DNA from: CAVOXO01 sp963700425
GTDB taxonomy: Bacteria; Actinomycetota; Acidimicrobiia; Acidimicrobiales; Microtrichaceae
Assembly (NCBI GenBank): GCA_963700425.1
Contig: CAVOXO010000001.1
Location: forward strand, 1,426,001-1,490,000
Direction: 5' to 3'
Length of the DNA: 64,000 nt
Part shown: one piece after another, positions 25,365 through 35,190 of the stretch
Layout of the letters: each line of letters opens with the position of its first letter
How positions within the stretch are numbered: the first letter of the stretch is position 1
Translations under genes and position numbers: made by a program
The notes under the pieces: generated by a model
Databases searched by the model: none
Seen by the model: only the letters and a program-made list of their open reading frames with translations
What the model was told of the DNA's origin: nothing

Positions 25365-26867
25365 GTGACTGATCCCACCGCCAACCCGCCCGACACCGGC
25401 GATGTCGTCATCATCGGCGCCGGCCCTGCTGGGCTGACCGCCGCCTACGAGCTGGCGAAGGCCGATCGCACGTCGACCGTCCTCGAAGCCGATGACATCG
25501 TCGGCGGCATCAGCCGAACCGTTGAGCGCAACGGTTGGCGGTTCGACATCGGAGGGCACCGGTTCTTCACCAAGGTGCCCGAGGTCGAGTCGCTGTGGCA
25601 CGAGATCCTCGACGACGACGAATTCCTGATGCGTCCTCGGATGAGCCGGATCTTCTACGGAGGCAAGTACTACGACTATCCGCTCAAGGCCTTCAACGCA
25701 CTGCGCAACCTCGGGCCGATCGAGGCCGTCCGTTGCGTGTCCTCCTACGCGTGGGCTCGGCTCCGGCCGCCGAAGGACCAGACGAACTACGAGGGGTGGC
25801 TCGTTGCCCGTTTCGGTTGGCGCCTGTACCGGACCTTCTTCAAGACCTACACCGAGAAGGTCTGGGGAGTGCCGGTCAGCTCGATGCCCGCCGATTGGGC
25901 CGCCCAACGGATCAAGAACCTCTCCCTCTCGAGCGCGATCATCAACGCCCTGACACCCAGTCGAAATCAGAAGGACATCGCCTCCCTCATCGAGGAGTTC
26001 CAGTACCCGAAGTTCGGCCCGGGAATGATGTGGGAGCGCTGTCGCGACAAGGTCGAGGCCGCGGGTTCGAAGGTCGTGATGGAATCGAAGGTCGTGCGCG
26101 TGCGACACCGCGACGGCCGAGCCGTTGCGGTGGTGGGCGAACACGACGGTGTGGAGACCGAGTATCCCGCGGACCATGTCGTCTCCTCGATGCCGATGCC
26201 CCATCTCCTGCTGTCGATGGACCCCCCGGTGCCCGACGAAGTGGCCGACGCGGCACGCGGGCTCCAGTTCCGCGACTTCCTCACCGTCGCGCTCGTCGTG
26301 CCCGAGTCGGCGGGGTTCCCCGACAACTGGATCTACATCCATTCGCCGCTGGTGAAGGTCGGACGAATCCAGAACTTCGGTTCGTGGTCCCCCTACATGG
26401 TCAAGGAGGGTCACACCTGCCTCGGCTTGGAGTACTTCGTCTTCGAAGGCGACGGAATGTGGAATTCCGATGATGCCGACCTGATCACGCTCGCCCGCGG
26501 CGAGCTCGAGAGTCTCGGCCTGGCGTCGTCGGCCGACGTGACCGAGGGATTCGTCGTCCGGATGCCCAAGGCGTACCCGACCTACGACGAGACCTACAAG
26601 ACCAACGTCGACGTCCTGCGTGGGTGGATCGCCGAGAACGTGCCGAACGTGTGGCCGGTGGGACGCAACGGAATGCACAAGTACAACAACCAGGACCACT
26701 CGATGTTCACCGCCATGCTCACCGTCGAGAACATCGTCGCCGGTGCCCACCACGACATCTGGGACGTCAACGTCGAGGAGGAGTACCACGAACAGGGTTC
26801 GAGAACGGCGGGATCTGCGCAGGGCGGCACCGGACGAGATGCCCCGATCATCCCCTCCCGATCGTGA
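25365..26867 (+). CDS. FAD-dependent amine-oxidase/UDP-galactopyranose-mutase-like oxidoreductase
   Basis: A 500-residue flavoprotein. It has the N-terminal Rossmann motif VVIIGAGPAGLTAAYELAK, the arginine-containing DIVGGISRTVERNGWRFDIG, then GGHRFFTK and WGVPVSSMPADWAAQRI. The C-terminal FAD-closing segment is HKYNNQDHSMFTAMLTVENI. It resembles the protoporphyrinogen-oxidase-like/UGM-like proteins found beside polysaccharide genes. A sugar-ring or polyprenyl substrate is plausible but unproven. It marks the left border of the envelope glycan locus, and its end overlaps the convergent AT3-SGNH gene by 20 bases. Confidence 0.8.
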   Translation: MTDPTANPPDTGDVVIIGAGPAGLTAAYELAKADRTSTVLEADDIVGGISRTVERNGWRFDIGGHRFFTKVPEVESLWHEILDDDEFLMRPRMSRIFYGGKYYDYPLKAFNALRNLGPIEAVRCVSSYAWARLRPPKDQTNYEGWLVARFGWRLYRTFFKTYTEKVWGVPVSSMPADWAAQRIKNLSLSSAIINALTPSRNQKDIASLIEEFQYPKFGPGMMWERCRDKVEAAGSKVVMESKVVRVRHRDGRAVAVVGEHDGVETEYPADHVVSSMPMPHLLLSMDPPVPDEVADAARGLQFRDFLTVALVVPESAGFPDNWIYIHSPLVKVGRIQNFGSWSPYMVKEGHTCLGLEYFVFEGDGMWNSDDADLITLARGELESLGLASSADVTEGFVVRMPKAYPTYDETYKTNVDVLRGWIAENVPNVWPVGRNGMHKYNNQDHSMFTAMLTVENIVAGAHHDIWDVNVEEEYHEQGSRTAGSAQGGTGRDAPIIPSRS

Positions 26868-29625
26868 CGATCTGCGGGCCCAACCACTGGGCGATGGTGT
26901 CGAGATAGTCGTCGGAGAAGTGCAGGCCGTCGATCCGGGTGGCCGGATCGAGTTCACCGCCGGGCTGGCCGGCCACCCACTGCTGGAGGTCGATGGTCGT
27001 CGCCACGTCCGGACGTAGTCCGGCCGCCTCGACCATGATCTCGTTGAGGCGATCCACCCTCTCGGGTTCGCTCTCGGGGAGCCCGACGTATCCCTGGTCC
27101 CGTCCCGCCTCGAAATGGGGGTACGTGAGAAGGACCACCGAGGCACCCTGGGACGCTGCGAGGTCGATGGCCGAGAGCATCTCGGAGAGGACGAAACGGT
27201 CGAAGTCGCTCTCACCGATGTGGCGCCATCGCTCGTCGGCGGGCAGGAGCCGATCGGCCGTGTCCCAGATACCGGTGGTCAGCACCACGACGTCGGGTTG
27301 ACTGCTGTCGATGGCGTTCCACACCCGGGGCGACCAGTCGCAGTCGGCATTGAACTCGTTGACCTCCCGCAGGTAGCGGTACTGCCCGCCTCGCGCCAGG
27401 GGACACGCGAAACGAGCGGCGTTGTCGACGGTCAGCGCCGAGGACGCCGCTCCCCACTTGCCCAGCCCGGCGGCGTAGCCCGCAGCGACCGAGTCCCCCA
27501 CGACGACCACACGCACCGGCCGGGTCGAGGGAGCCACCGTCCGGGGGGCGGGCGCGGGTGCGTCGGGCAGAGCGACGTCGCTGAGGCTGGACGGCGCGTC
27601 GGCCACCTCGGGTTCGGTCGTGGCGCGTTCCAGGCCCAGAAGTTGGGATCGGAGCCAGCTCCCGACACCGATTGACGTGACCGGGTCGAGTGTCACCCCG
27701 TCGGGGCGGGTGAGGGGATCCACCTCACCTGTCGACCGGGCTCGGATCTCGTCGACGATGCGGGGAGAGATGACACCCGGATCATCGTCGACCACCTCCG
27801 ACATCAACTGGTTCAGCCGGTCGATACGGCCCGGATCGTTCTCGGGGAACTGGGTCGTGGGGGCGTCCACCCGGGCCACCGCCAGTTGGGTCGCCTCGTA
27901 GTACTCGTCACCGGGCTCTGCGGGATCGGGAGCCGGTACCTGTCCGGGGGCGATCGAATTCGCCATGTACGGCACGGGGAGGACAGCGACGTGTGCCCCA
28001 TTGGCACCGAGCGTCTCGGTCAGATCGCGCAATGAGGTCCGGTAGAGGTCGCCGAACGAATCGTCGAACGGCGTGACCCACGGCGCCGTAGAGGAGAGAC
28101 GGCGATCGGCCGCGTCGCGCAATCCGGCCCACACGACGACGACATCGGGCCGGAATTCGGCTTCCGCCAACGAGAATATGGTGAGAGCGTGGCGGCAACG
28201 AGCGGAGTCCCGTTCGACGGGCTCGGCGGAGTCCCCGCTGACTTTCACGAAACCTCCGACGACGATGCCGCAGTCGGCCAGCGATTCGGTCCTGACGTCC
28301 AACGACGACGCTCCCGCCGCCGCCAGGCCGGGTCCGAGAGCTCCGGCCATCTGGTCGCCCACGACCAGGACGCGTTGTGGCGGCGGGGGCGAGGTGGGAG
28401 CCGGCGCGTTGGCGCTGGCGACCTGCGACAACACGTCGGGTGGCGGCGCGACATCCCGGGTGGCCACGATCGCGGTGAACGCAACCGCCGCGACCGCGGC
28501 GATCGCCCAGCCGCGCGTCGCCCGCGGTCGGACGAGGACCTGTCGGGAACGCACCGGTCGCTCGATCACCCGGTACATGGCGGTGGCCAGACCTGCTGTC
28601 ACCGCGAGCCGAACGACCAGCAGGGGCACCGGGTCCAGTCCCGTGCGGACGGGGTTGAGCCACAGGAAGATCGGCCAGTGGACGAGGTAGATGCCGTAGC
28701 TGATCGTGCCGATCGCCGCCAACGGGGCGGCGGCGAGCACCGATCTGGCCGGCCCCGGCGTCATGGCCCCGACGATCAGGGCGATGGTCGACACCGAGGT
28801 CGCAAGGAGGCCCCACGGGTACATCCACGACGATCCGACCGTCGCGGTGGTCCACAGGGCCACCATCGTCGCGAAGCCGAGAACCGCAGCGACGGTGGCC
28901 ACCCTGCGTCCCCCCTCGGTCCGGGGTCGCAGCCGATTCAGGGCGACACACGCCGCCAGGGCTCCGACGGTGAGTTCGGCGAGGCGGGTGTCGGTCCCGA
29001 AGTACGCCCGGTCGACATCGGACGACGACATGACCGCGGCCGCTGTCGCCGACAACAGGGTCAGGCCTCCCAGAGCCCCGACGAGAATGTGTCGGCGCCC
29101 GCCCCCGGCGCGCAGCGCCACGACGACGAGGAGCGGGAACACCAGGTAGAACTGCTCCTCGATGGCGAGACTCCAGAAATGTTCGAACGGCGACGGTGCG
29201 GCGAACGAGGCCCCGTAGCTGCGCTCCCCCAGGATGAAGTGCCAGTTGGCGACCTGAGCCAGTGAGGCGAGCGCGTCCTCCCGCAGCCTCTGCATCTGGG
29301 CGGCGTCCCACACCCCGAGTGCACCCATGCCGATGATCGTGATCATGACGGTGAGTGATGCGGGAAGGAGCCGTCGGTAGCGCCTCGTCCAGAACGCGCC
29401 GAGGCGGACCCGACCCTCGGCGTGGAACTCGCGCAGGAGTAGCGACGTGATGAGGAATCCCGACAGGGTGAAGAACATCGAGACGCCCAGGAATCCGCCA
29501 CGCGCCCACGAGAACCTCGAATGGAACAACAGCACGACGATGACGGCGACGGCCCTCAGGCCGTCGATCCCCGACTCATGGCCGAGAGGCGCCGGGAGAC
29601 CGCTGCGCCGCGGCTCCTCGGTCAT
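26848..29625 (-). CDS. AT3 (OafA-like) acyltransferase with two tandem SGNH domains, the first degenerate
   Basis: 925 residues. Residues about 15-375 form the ten-helix AT3 membrane domain, with R-X10-H in LRAVAVIVVLLFHSRF, EHFWSLAIEEQFYLVFPLLV and ISYGIYLVHWPIF. Two SGNH-hydrolase-like domains follow. The second (about 700-920) is complete, with VVVVGDSVAAGY and DGLHFSDDYL supplying Ser and Asp-x-x-His. The first (about 415-670) reads VLVVGDQMAGAL, so the nucleophile serine is glutamine, and its end DGVTLDPVTSIGVGSWL lacks the histidine. AT3-SGNH proteins transfer acyl groups to extracytoplasmic glycans. The ATG overlaps the stop of the upstream GT2 gene (ATGA). Confidence 0.88.
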   Translation of the reverse strand: MTEEPRRSGLPAPLGHESGIDGLRAVAVIVVLLFHSRFSWARGGFLGVSMFFTLSGFLITSLLLREFHAEGRVRLGAFWTRRYRRLLPASLTVMITIIGMGALGVWDAAQMQRLREDALASLAQVANWHFILGERSYGASFAAPSPFEHFWSLAIEEQFYLVFPLLVVVALRAGGGRRHILVGALGGLTLLSATAAAVMSSSDVDRAYFGTDTRLAELTVGALAACVALNRLRPRTEGGRRVATVAAVLGFATMVALWTTATVGSSWMYPWGLLATSVSTIALIVGAMTPGPARSVLAAAPLAAIGTISYGIYLVHWPIFLWLNPVRTGLDPVPLLVVRLAVTAGLATAMYRVIERPVRSRQVLVRPRATRGWAIAAVAAVAFTAIVATRDVAPPPDVLSQVASANAPAPTSPPPPQRVLVVGDQMAGALGPGLAAAGASSLDVRTESLADCGIVVGGFVKVSGDSAEPVERDSARCRHALTIFSLAEAEFRPDVVVVWAGLRDAADRRLSSTAPWVTPFDDSFGDLYRTSLRDLTETLGANGAHVAVLPVPYMANSIAPGQVPAPDPAEPGDEYYEATQLAVARVDAPTTQFPENDPGRIDRLNQLMSEVVDDDPGVISPRIVDEIRARSTGEVDPLTRPDGVTLDPVTSIGVGSWLRSQLLGLERATTEPEVADAPSSLSDVALPDAPAPAPRTVAPSTRPVRVVVVGDSVAAGYAAGLGKWGAASSALTVDNAARFACPLARGGQYRYLREVNEFNADCDWSPRVWNAIDSSQPDVVVLTTGIWDTADRLLPADERWRHIGESDFDRFVLSEMLSAIDLAASQGASVVLLTYPHFEAGRDQGYVGLPESEPERVDRLNEIMVEAAGLRPDVATTIDLQQWVAGQPGGELDPATRIDGLHFSDDYLDTIAQWLGPQIVTIGRG

Positions 29626-30401
29626 GTGGACGGCGTGGTTCGCCGGTGGAGATAGTCGCCGAGGGCGGTGTCGCGGAATCGGCCGGTCAGGCGGGGGAAC
29701 CGCATGCAGAACCCCCACCAGGTGACGAGGGCCATGTTCTCGGCCATGATTCGCACCGACATCTTGGAGTCGCCCTCCACCCGGTCGTGGAAGACCAGAG
29801 GCAGCTCGGCGACTCTCGCCTCCCAGGCTCGCAACCGGTAGGCGGTCTCGATCTGGAATCCGTAGCCGTTCGCCCGCGTCGAATCGAAACGGATCCCCTC
29901 CAGCGCATCCGCCGAGTAGGCCCGGAAGCCCGAGGTGGCGTCGTTCATCGAGAGCTTGAGCATCGCGTTGGCGTACTCGTTGCCGTACTTCGAGAGGATG
30001 CGTCGGTGCAGCGACCAGTCCGGGGTGGCACCTCCGGGGACGTAGCGGGAACCCACCGACACGTCAGCGCCGTCGAGCACCGCCCCGATGAGGCCCGGCA
30101 GCATGTCGGGAGGGTGGGAGAAGTCCACGTCCATCTGGACCACGACGTCGGCGCCCTGGTCGAGCGCGTAGCGGAAACCCTCCCGATATGCGGCCCCCAG
30201 GCCTTCCTTGGAGGGCCGGTGCAGCACATGGATACCGCCGAGCTCGATTCCGACCTTCTCCGCCAGGTCCCCGGTGCCGTCGGGGCTGTTGTCGTCGCAC
30301 ACCACCACGTCGAGACCGTCGACTGCCCCGCGCACCTGACGCAGGAAGGAGTCGATGTTCCCGGCTTCCTGGTAGGTCGGGACGACGAGGGTGATCTGCA
30401 C
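29622..30401 (-). CDS. polyprenol-phosphate mannose synthase-like GT2
   Basis: A 259-residue cytoplasmic family-2 glycosyltransferase of the DPM1 type. It has LVVPTYQEAGNIDSFLRQV, VVVCDDNSPDGTGDLAEKVG, the metal-binding VVVQMDVDFSHPPDMLPGL, and NDATSGFRAYSADALEGI near the end. These enzymes make polyprenyl-phosphate-linked sugar (usually mannose) that GT-C enzymes use outside the membrane, which fits the many GT-C genes nearby. There is no C-terminal membrane domain. The GTG is supported by TATCAT 6 nt upstream. The next gene, AT3-SGNH, overlaps by 4 bases. Confidence 0.88.
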   Translation of the reverse strand: MQITLVVPTYQEAGNIDSFLRQVRGAVDGLDVVVCDDNSPDGTGDLAEKVGIELGGIHVLHRPSKEGLGAAYREGFRYALDQGADVVVQMDVDFSHPPDMLPGLIGAVLDGADVSVGSRYVPGGATPDWSLHRRILSKYGNEYANAMLKLSMNDATSGFRAYSADALEGIRFDSTRANGYGFQIETAYRLRAWEARVAELPLVFHDRVEGDSKMSVRIMAENMALVTWWGFCMRFPRLTGRFRDTALGDYLHRRTTPST

Positions 30402-30407
30402 GAGACG

Positions 30408-30413
30408 ATGATA
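30408..30413 (-). promoter_or_regulatory. -10 box TATCAT for leaderless GT2/AT3 mRNA
   Basis: TATCAT is separated by exactly 6 nt from the GTG at 30401 on the minus strand. Confidence 0.5.
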
Positions 30414-30450
30414 CGGGTTCGACCCTCCGAGATGGTGTTCCCCCCTCGGC

Positions 30451-33301
30451 TCACCGGCAACGACGCAGCAACCGGAATGTCCCCGAATCGACCACAGGGC
30501 AATAGGACTCCGACACGATCTGATTCGGCCGTGGTGAGCCGGCGTCGACGGAATCGTTCGGTTCGTCCCAGTCACTCCAGGCATCGGAGAGGATCAGCCA
30601 GTCGGCCGCCTGCAGCTCCTCGGCCAGTCCCGAGTCCTCGGCGTCGGCGATTCCCGGATCCATCTCGATGTAGCGGGTCCCGGGCACCAGTTCGGGGAAC
30701 AGGTAGTAGAAGAACGCATCGCTGTAGGGCGTCCGGGACAGGTCGGTCGGGCCGACGACGAGGCGATCGCCCTCGACGGCGGCCTCGTCGAGGGCGTCCA
30801 CCACGACCTGAGCGGATTCGGCGGCGTCGGGATCCCCGTAGAGGAATCGGCGATCGCCCCGTTCGATGACGTATCCGAACCGGTTGAATCCTGCGGATTG
30901 GCCGACCAGATCCGCGTAGGTGCGCAGCGGGTAGAAGGGAATCGCCAGCACGAGGATGAGGGCGACGGGTGCCACCGATGCCCAGGCCCGCGCGACGGGG
31001 TTCCAGCGGCCTCTGACGACGGCCAGGAGTGCCGCGAGCATCGGGATGCAGACGGCGAGGGTCACTCCGGTGACCCACGAGAGATGGGCCGTGTCGGGTC
31101 GCTGCAGGGCCTGGGTGAACAGCAGGGCACCGAACAGAGCGACGGGAGTCAGTCGGGACACGCGGTCGTCGGAGCGGAACCTCCACGCCACCGCCACGAG
31201 GAAGACGGCGGCCAGCGGGACGATCCAGAACCAGATCGCCACCTGGGCCGACACCGTGGGCATCGGGAGAGGCCACCCCACCACGCGGATCCCGCCGGCA
31301 CGTTGGAGGAAGCCGTCCAGCTGTCCCCAACTCGGGGGGACGGGCAGGGCGCGACCCGGCCTCAACTCGAACACCGGCTCGATGAACATCCCGCGCACGG
31401 CGTCGCCGGGGCCGCTGAGCGCCAGGTGAATCAGCCACAGCGGCGCGGTGGCCAGTGCCCCCAGTGCCATCCGTCGGCGCTGCGTCGCATCCGCGTTCAC
31501 GCCGACGGCGATCGCCGCCACGCCGACCGCCACCACCAGATCTGGCCGGTACAACAGCGCGATCCCGGCGAACACCCCCGATGCGAGAGCCCAGCGGGTC
31601 GCGGACGCGCCGCCGGAACGGGCCCGGTCCGCGGCGACGAGAGCCAGCAGGGCCCAGGCCAGCGCGCCGTTCCACGCCATGGCCGACAGCCCCAGCGGGC
31701 TGATGAGGATCACCAGTGACGTGAGACCCGCGGCGGTCGCGACCCGCCGCCCCATGAGGCGCCCCAATCGGTAGATCGCCAGGGCGACGACGAGATGCTG
31801 GGCGAACCCGACGGCCCGTTCGACTCCTATGCTCACGCCCACGACGCGGTAGATCCCCGCGAGAACCCACAGGGATCCCGGCCCGTAGAGGTGGAGGAAA
31901 TCGCGGTGAGGTAGGCGTCCCGCGAGGATCTCCTGGGGGAAGGTCAGCATGAAACCCTCCTCCATCGGTGGTCCCTGATAGGACATGAGACCCCGCAGCG
32001 GGGCGATGCCGGCGACGATGATGAGCGCCGGACCGAGCGCCTCGAGCGATCGTCGGCTCAGCTGGTCGGTCCAGCGCCGTCCCGGCACCACCAGGCCGCG
32101 CGCCGACCGGAGGGGCCGCTCGACGTACCACCAGCTCACCGCCGCGCCCGTCAGGCCGAGGCCGAAGCCGACGGCCAGCAGACGCGCCGAGGTTCGTGTT
32201 GCCGGGTCCTGTCCCCCACCGCTCCGCCCACCGCGGCGGTCCGTCGACGAGTTCGGCGACGAAGCGGTCCATCCACCCGAGGTGCCAGAGATACAACCCG
32301 TAGCTCACCGCGCCGAGGGCGACGAGGGGTCGCCACTCGGCCGCCCGTCGAAGGCGGCCACCGGAGCCGAAGACGAGTGGAGCGACGACTCCGAGCCCGA
32401 TCACGCCGTAGGCGATCTGGCGAATTTCGAGATGGGCCAACGAGTAGCCCTCGGTGACGGAGGGGCCGCCCACCCCATACGCGTAGGCCACGAAGACGGT
32501 CAGGGCCACCGACCACCAGGTGCCGATCGCTCCGAATGCCCGGGCGGCGCGGCCCGCCATCGGTTCGACGTCGCGGTGGACGCCGACCACTGCGAGCGCC
32601 ATGCCGATGGCGATCAGGTCCATGTGGGTGGGCAGCCACAGGTAGGAGATCCCCGAGAGCTTCGCTTCGCCCCACCTCAGGTCGCCGAGGTGGGTGAGAG
32701 CCCGGAAGAGGTGCGCTCCCACGATCACGGCCACCAGGCCCCACACCTCGGACCGCCACACGCCGCGACGGGTTGCGACGCGCCTGACCGCCCATGCGTA
32801 GCCGGGGACCAGGGCATAGAAGAACATCTCGATCGTCAGGGTCCATCCCTGGACGATGCCGTTGAACAGCGACGCCGGCCTGAAGACATTGAGCAGGGTC
32901 AGATGCGCCAGCGCGTCGGTGATGCTGTGCATCCGGATGACGCCGGCCGCCCAGAAGAAGCAGAAGGCGAGCCAGTAGGCGGGCATCACCCTCAGAGCCC
33001 GTCGCCACCAGAACGGCCGGACCGCGACCGGCCCGACGTGGCCGGCGTGGGCGCGCGCGAACGGGCGGTAGATCAGACATCCCGACAACACGAAGAAGAT
33101 CGACACGCCCACGTCCATCGCCGCGGCGGGCGTGGCGAGCCGGCCGCTCCGCTCGGGACCGGCGAGGGCGGCCGCGTGGTGGACGACGATGAGGGCCGCT
33201 GCCGCGATTCGTACGGTCTCGAGCGATGGGTGGGCGAACGTTGGCCCGGCCTCGGCGCGCCGGGACGCTCTCACGCTCACCACGGCGGTGGAGTCTGCCA
33301 C
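30451..33301 (-). CDS. AT3 acyltransferase fused to GT-C glycosyltransferase (one frameshift)
   Basis: About 949 residues. Residues 1-385 are an AT3 domain: ETVRIAAAALIVVHHAAAL (R-X10-H), IFFVLSGCLIYRPFARAHAG, VQGWTLTIEMFFYALVPGYA, AVSYGLYLWHLGW. A frame change near 32,190 is needed, then VGFGLGLTGAAVSWWYVERP closes the AT3 domain and runs without a stop into a multi-helix GT-C-like module. There GPPMEEGFMLTFPQ supplies acidic residues in the first outer loop and HRDFLHLYGPGSLW follows. The last 150 residues form a soluble domain with TPYSDAFFYYLFPE and TRYIEMDPGIADAED. The GT-C part is a close paralogue of the gene at 35187. The fusion is read directly; function is inferred. Confidence 0.78.
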
Positions 33302-33411
33302 ACCACCATGCTGCGCCCTCGGGACCGGTACCGGAGGGGATGGGGACGACCGCGTCCCCTCCGGTAGCCTCGGACGGCTTGGAACGCTCACTTCCCCTCG
33401 CCTCAGGACGG
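33302..33411. other. divergent intergenic region between AT3-GT-C and GT-C-like genes
   Basis: 110 bases that should hold both promoters. On the plus strand TAGCCT (33365-33370) precedes a TTG at 33379 by 8 nt. That TTG is in frame with the next gene and could be a leaderless start 11 codons before the annotated ATG. I see no clear box for the minus-strand gene. Confidence 0.3.
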
Positions 33412-35190
33412 ATGCGATTCCTGCTCCCCTGGATCGTCGTTCTGGTGATGGTGGCGCCGATGTTCGTCGCCGCCGGCTCCCTTGCGGCCAGGGGTTGGCA
33501 TCCCACGAGTGATCTCGCCCAGGCCGAGCTCCGCATGCAGGCGTTCTGGGAGAACCCGCCCGAGATCGGGGCCGCCGGTCGTATCGGGGATCCCGCCCGA
33601 CAGGGGGCGCACCCCGGCCCGGCCGCATGGTGGGCGATGTACCCCGCGTACGCACTCGGCGGTAGCTCCCCGGGGGCGTTGTCGGTCGCCGTGGCCCTGG
33701 TGGCAGCGCTGTTCGCGGCGGGGGCTGTCAGCATGGCCCACCTCTTCGGCGGGGTCAGGGCCGCGCTCTGTGTGGCGGTCTGTCTCGCGATCGTCGTCCG
33801 GGTGCTGGGGCCCACGCCCTTCGTCGAGCCCTGGAATCCGTATCTGGGGATCTTCCCGTTCGCGCTGTTCCTCACCGCGGTGTGGGGTGTCGTGGCCGGC
33901 CGGTCCTGGGCGCTCGTGGTGGCCGCGTTTGCCGGATCCTTCGCGGTTCAACAGCATGTGGGCTACATCCCCCTGGTCGCGGTGCTGGGCGCCGGGTCCA
34001 CCATCGTCGTGGCGGCGCGCCTGCGCCATCCACCCGTCCACGCTGCGGTGGGGGCACTCGCCGGCACCGCCGCCATGTCGATGGCGATGTGGGCCCTACC
34101 GATCCATCAGCAGCTGCGCGATCCCGAGGGGAACCTGGGACTCATCTGGAACAGCTTCTCGTCGCCGACGGAGGACGTCATCGGACTCGGGTCGGCACTC
34201 CGGGTGGTGTCGGGCATCTTCGGTGCTGTCGGGACGTGGGCGGTCCGATCCGACGTCCGTCCGGTCGAACGATCCGAGTGGTGGTCGTTCGCGCTCCTCG
34301 GCGTCGCCTGGATGATCGCAGCCGGTTGGGCATGGACCCGCCGAGGTGCAGATCCGCGATGGAGGTCGGCGGCCTCCCTCCACGCCGTCATTGCCGTCGC
34401 CTTCGTGGTCGGCGTCGCCGCCACCTCGCGCATCTTCGGAGAGGTGTTCGACTACCTGCTCGAATGGATGCGCATCATTGCCGGGTTCGCCGTCGCCGCG
34501 TCGCTGTGGACGATGTGGGAAGTGGCCGTGGATCGATCCCGGGACGGGGAACGAACTCCGAGCCGACTGGTCGCCCCTCTGCTGGTGGTCACCCTGGTCA
34601 CCGTCTCGTTGTGGTCGATCGCCACGTTCCCCGACGTGGAGACACCCGGACGTCGCCTGTCGGATCAGATGGGTGAGCTGGCGTCGGTCACCGACGACCT
34701 CGATCCCGACCAGAGCTACGTCGTGCGCTGGTCGGACCCGGTGGCGCTGGGCGCGCTGGGATTCGGGACGGTGCTGGAGCTCGAGCGAGCCGGTTTCGAC
34801 GTGGGCACCGACCCGGTGTTCTCCACGGCGGTTCTTCCATCGAGAGTCATGCCGGCGGACAGGGCCGATCGGTCGTTGTGGGTGGTCTCGGGGGACCTCA
34901 TCGACCTCATGCGCGATCGGTCCGACGTGACCCAACTCGCGTACGTCGATGTGCGCACACCCGCCGAGCGCGCCAAAGTCGAGGAGGTGAGAGACGTCGT
35001 CGAACGCCGGCTGCTCGAGGTGGGCGGGGAAGAACTGGCGGCCACTCTGGACCTCGGGTACTGGAATGTCATCCTCCACCCTGACTATCCCGAGGATCTG
35101 GCCGACGAGATCGCCGAGCTCGGCGACCTCGGACTGCCGACGGCGATCTTCGAGGGGCCGCCCGACCTGATCACGCCCTCCACACGATGA
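33412..35190 (+). CDS. multi-spanning GT-C-like membrane protein with C-terminal extracytoplasmic domain
   Basis: 592 residues, with about ten hydrophobic helices in the first 410 residues and a soluble tail. The first outer loop has HPTSDLAQAELRMQAFW with D and E residues, and QGAHPGPAAWWAMYPAYALG, an arrangement like GT-C enzymes and related membrane proteins. The tail (about 420-592) contains PDQSYVVRWSDPVALGALGF and ends near LILHPDYPEDLADE-like residues. No family name is certain; a polyprenyl-phosphate-sugar-dependent glycosyltransferase is the best inference. AGGA precedes the ATG. The next gene starts within its stop (ATGA), giving a three-gene operon with the two genes downstream. 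Confidence 0.65.
   Translation: MRFLLPWIVVLVMVAPMFVAAGSLAARGWHPTSDLAQAELRMQAFWENPPEIGAAGRIGDPARQGAHPGPAAWWAMYPAYALGGSSPGALSVAVALVAALFAAGAVSMAHLFGGVRAALCVAVCLAIVVRVLGPTPFVEPWNPYLGIFPFALFLTAVWGVVAGRSWALVVAAFAGSFAVQQHVGYIPLVAVLGAGSTIVVAARLRHPPVHAAVGALAGTAAMSMAMWALPIHQQLRDPEGNLGLIWNSFSSPTEDVIGLGSALRVVSGIFGAVGTWAVRSDVRPVERSEWWSFALLGVAWMIAAGWAWTRRGADPRWRSAASLHAVIAVAFVVGVAATSRIFGEVFDYLLEWMRIIAGFAVAASLWTMWEVAVDRSRDGERTPSRLVAPLLVVTLVTVSLWSIATFPDVETPGRRLSDQMGELASVTDDLDPDQSYVVRWSDPVALGALGFGTVLELERAGFDVGTDPVFSTAVLPSRVMPADRADRSLWVVSGDLIDLMRDRSDVTQLAYVDVRTPAERAKVEEVRDVVERRLLEVGGEELAATLDLGYWNVILHPDYPEDLADEIAELGDLGLPTAIFEGPPDLITPSTR

Noticed and set aside
25365..26867. UDP-galactopyranose mutase assignment
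   Set aside because: The fold family and flavin motifs fit, but I could not see the specific uridine-binding and arginine signature of true mutases, so only the broad family is named.
33226..33411. Longer N-terminus for the protein at 33412
   Set aside because: The upstream extension overlaps the divergent AT3-GT-C coding start and is Arg/Pro rich without family features. The ATG at 33412 immediately precedes the first membrane helix.
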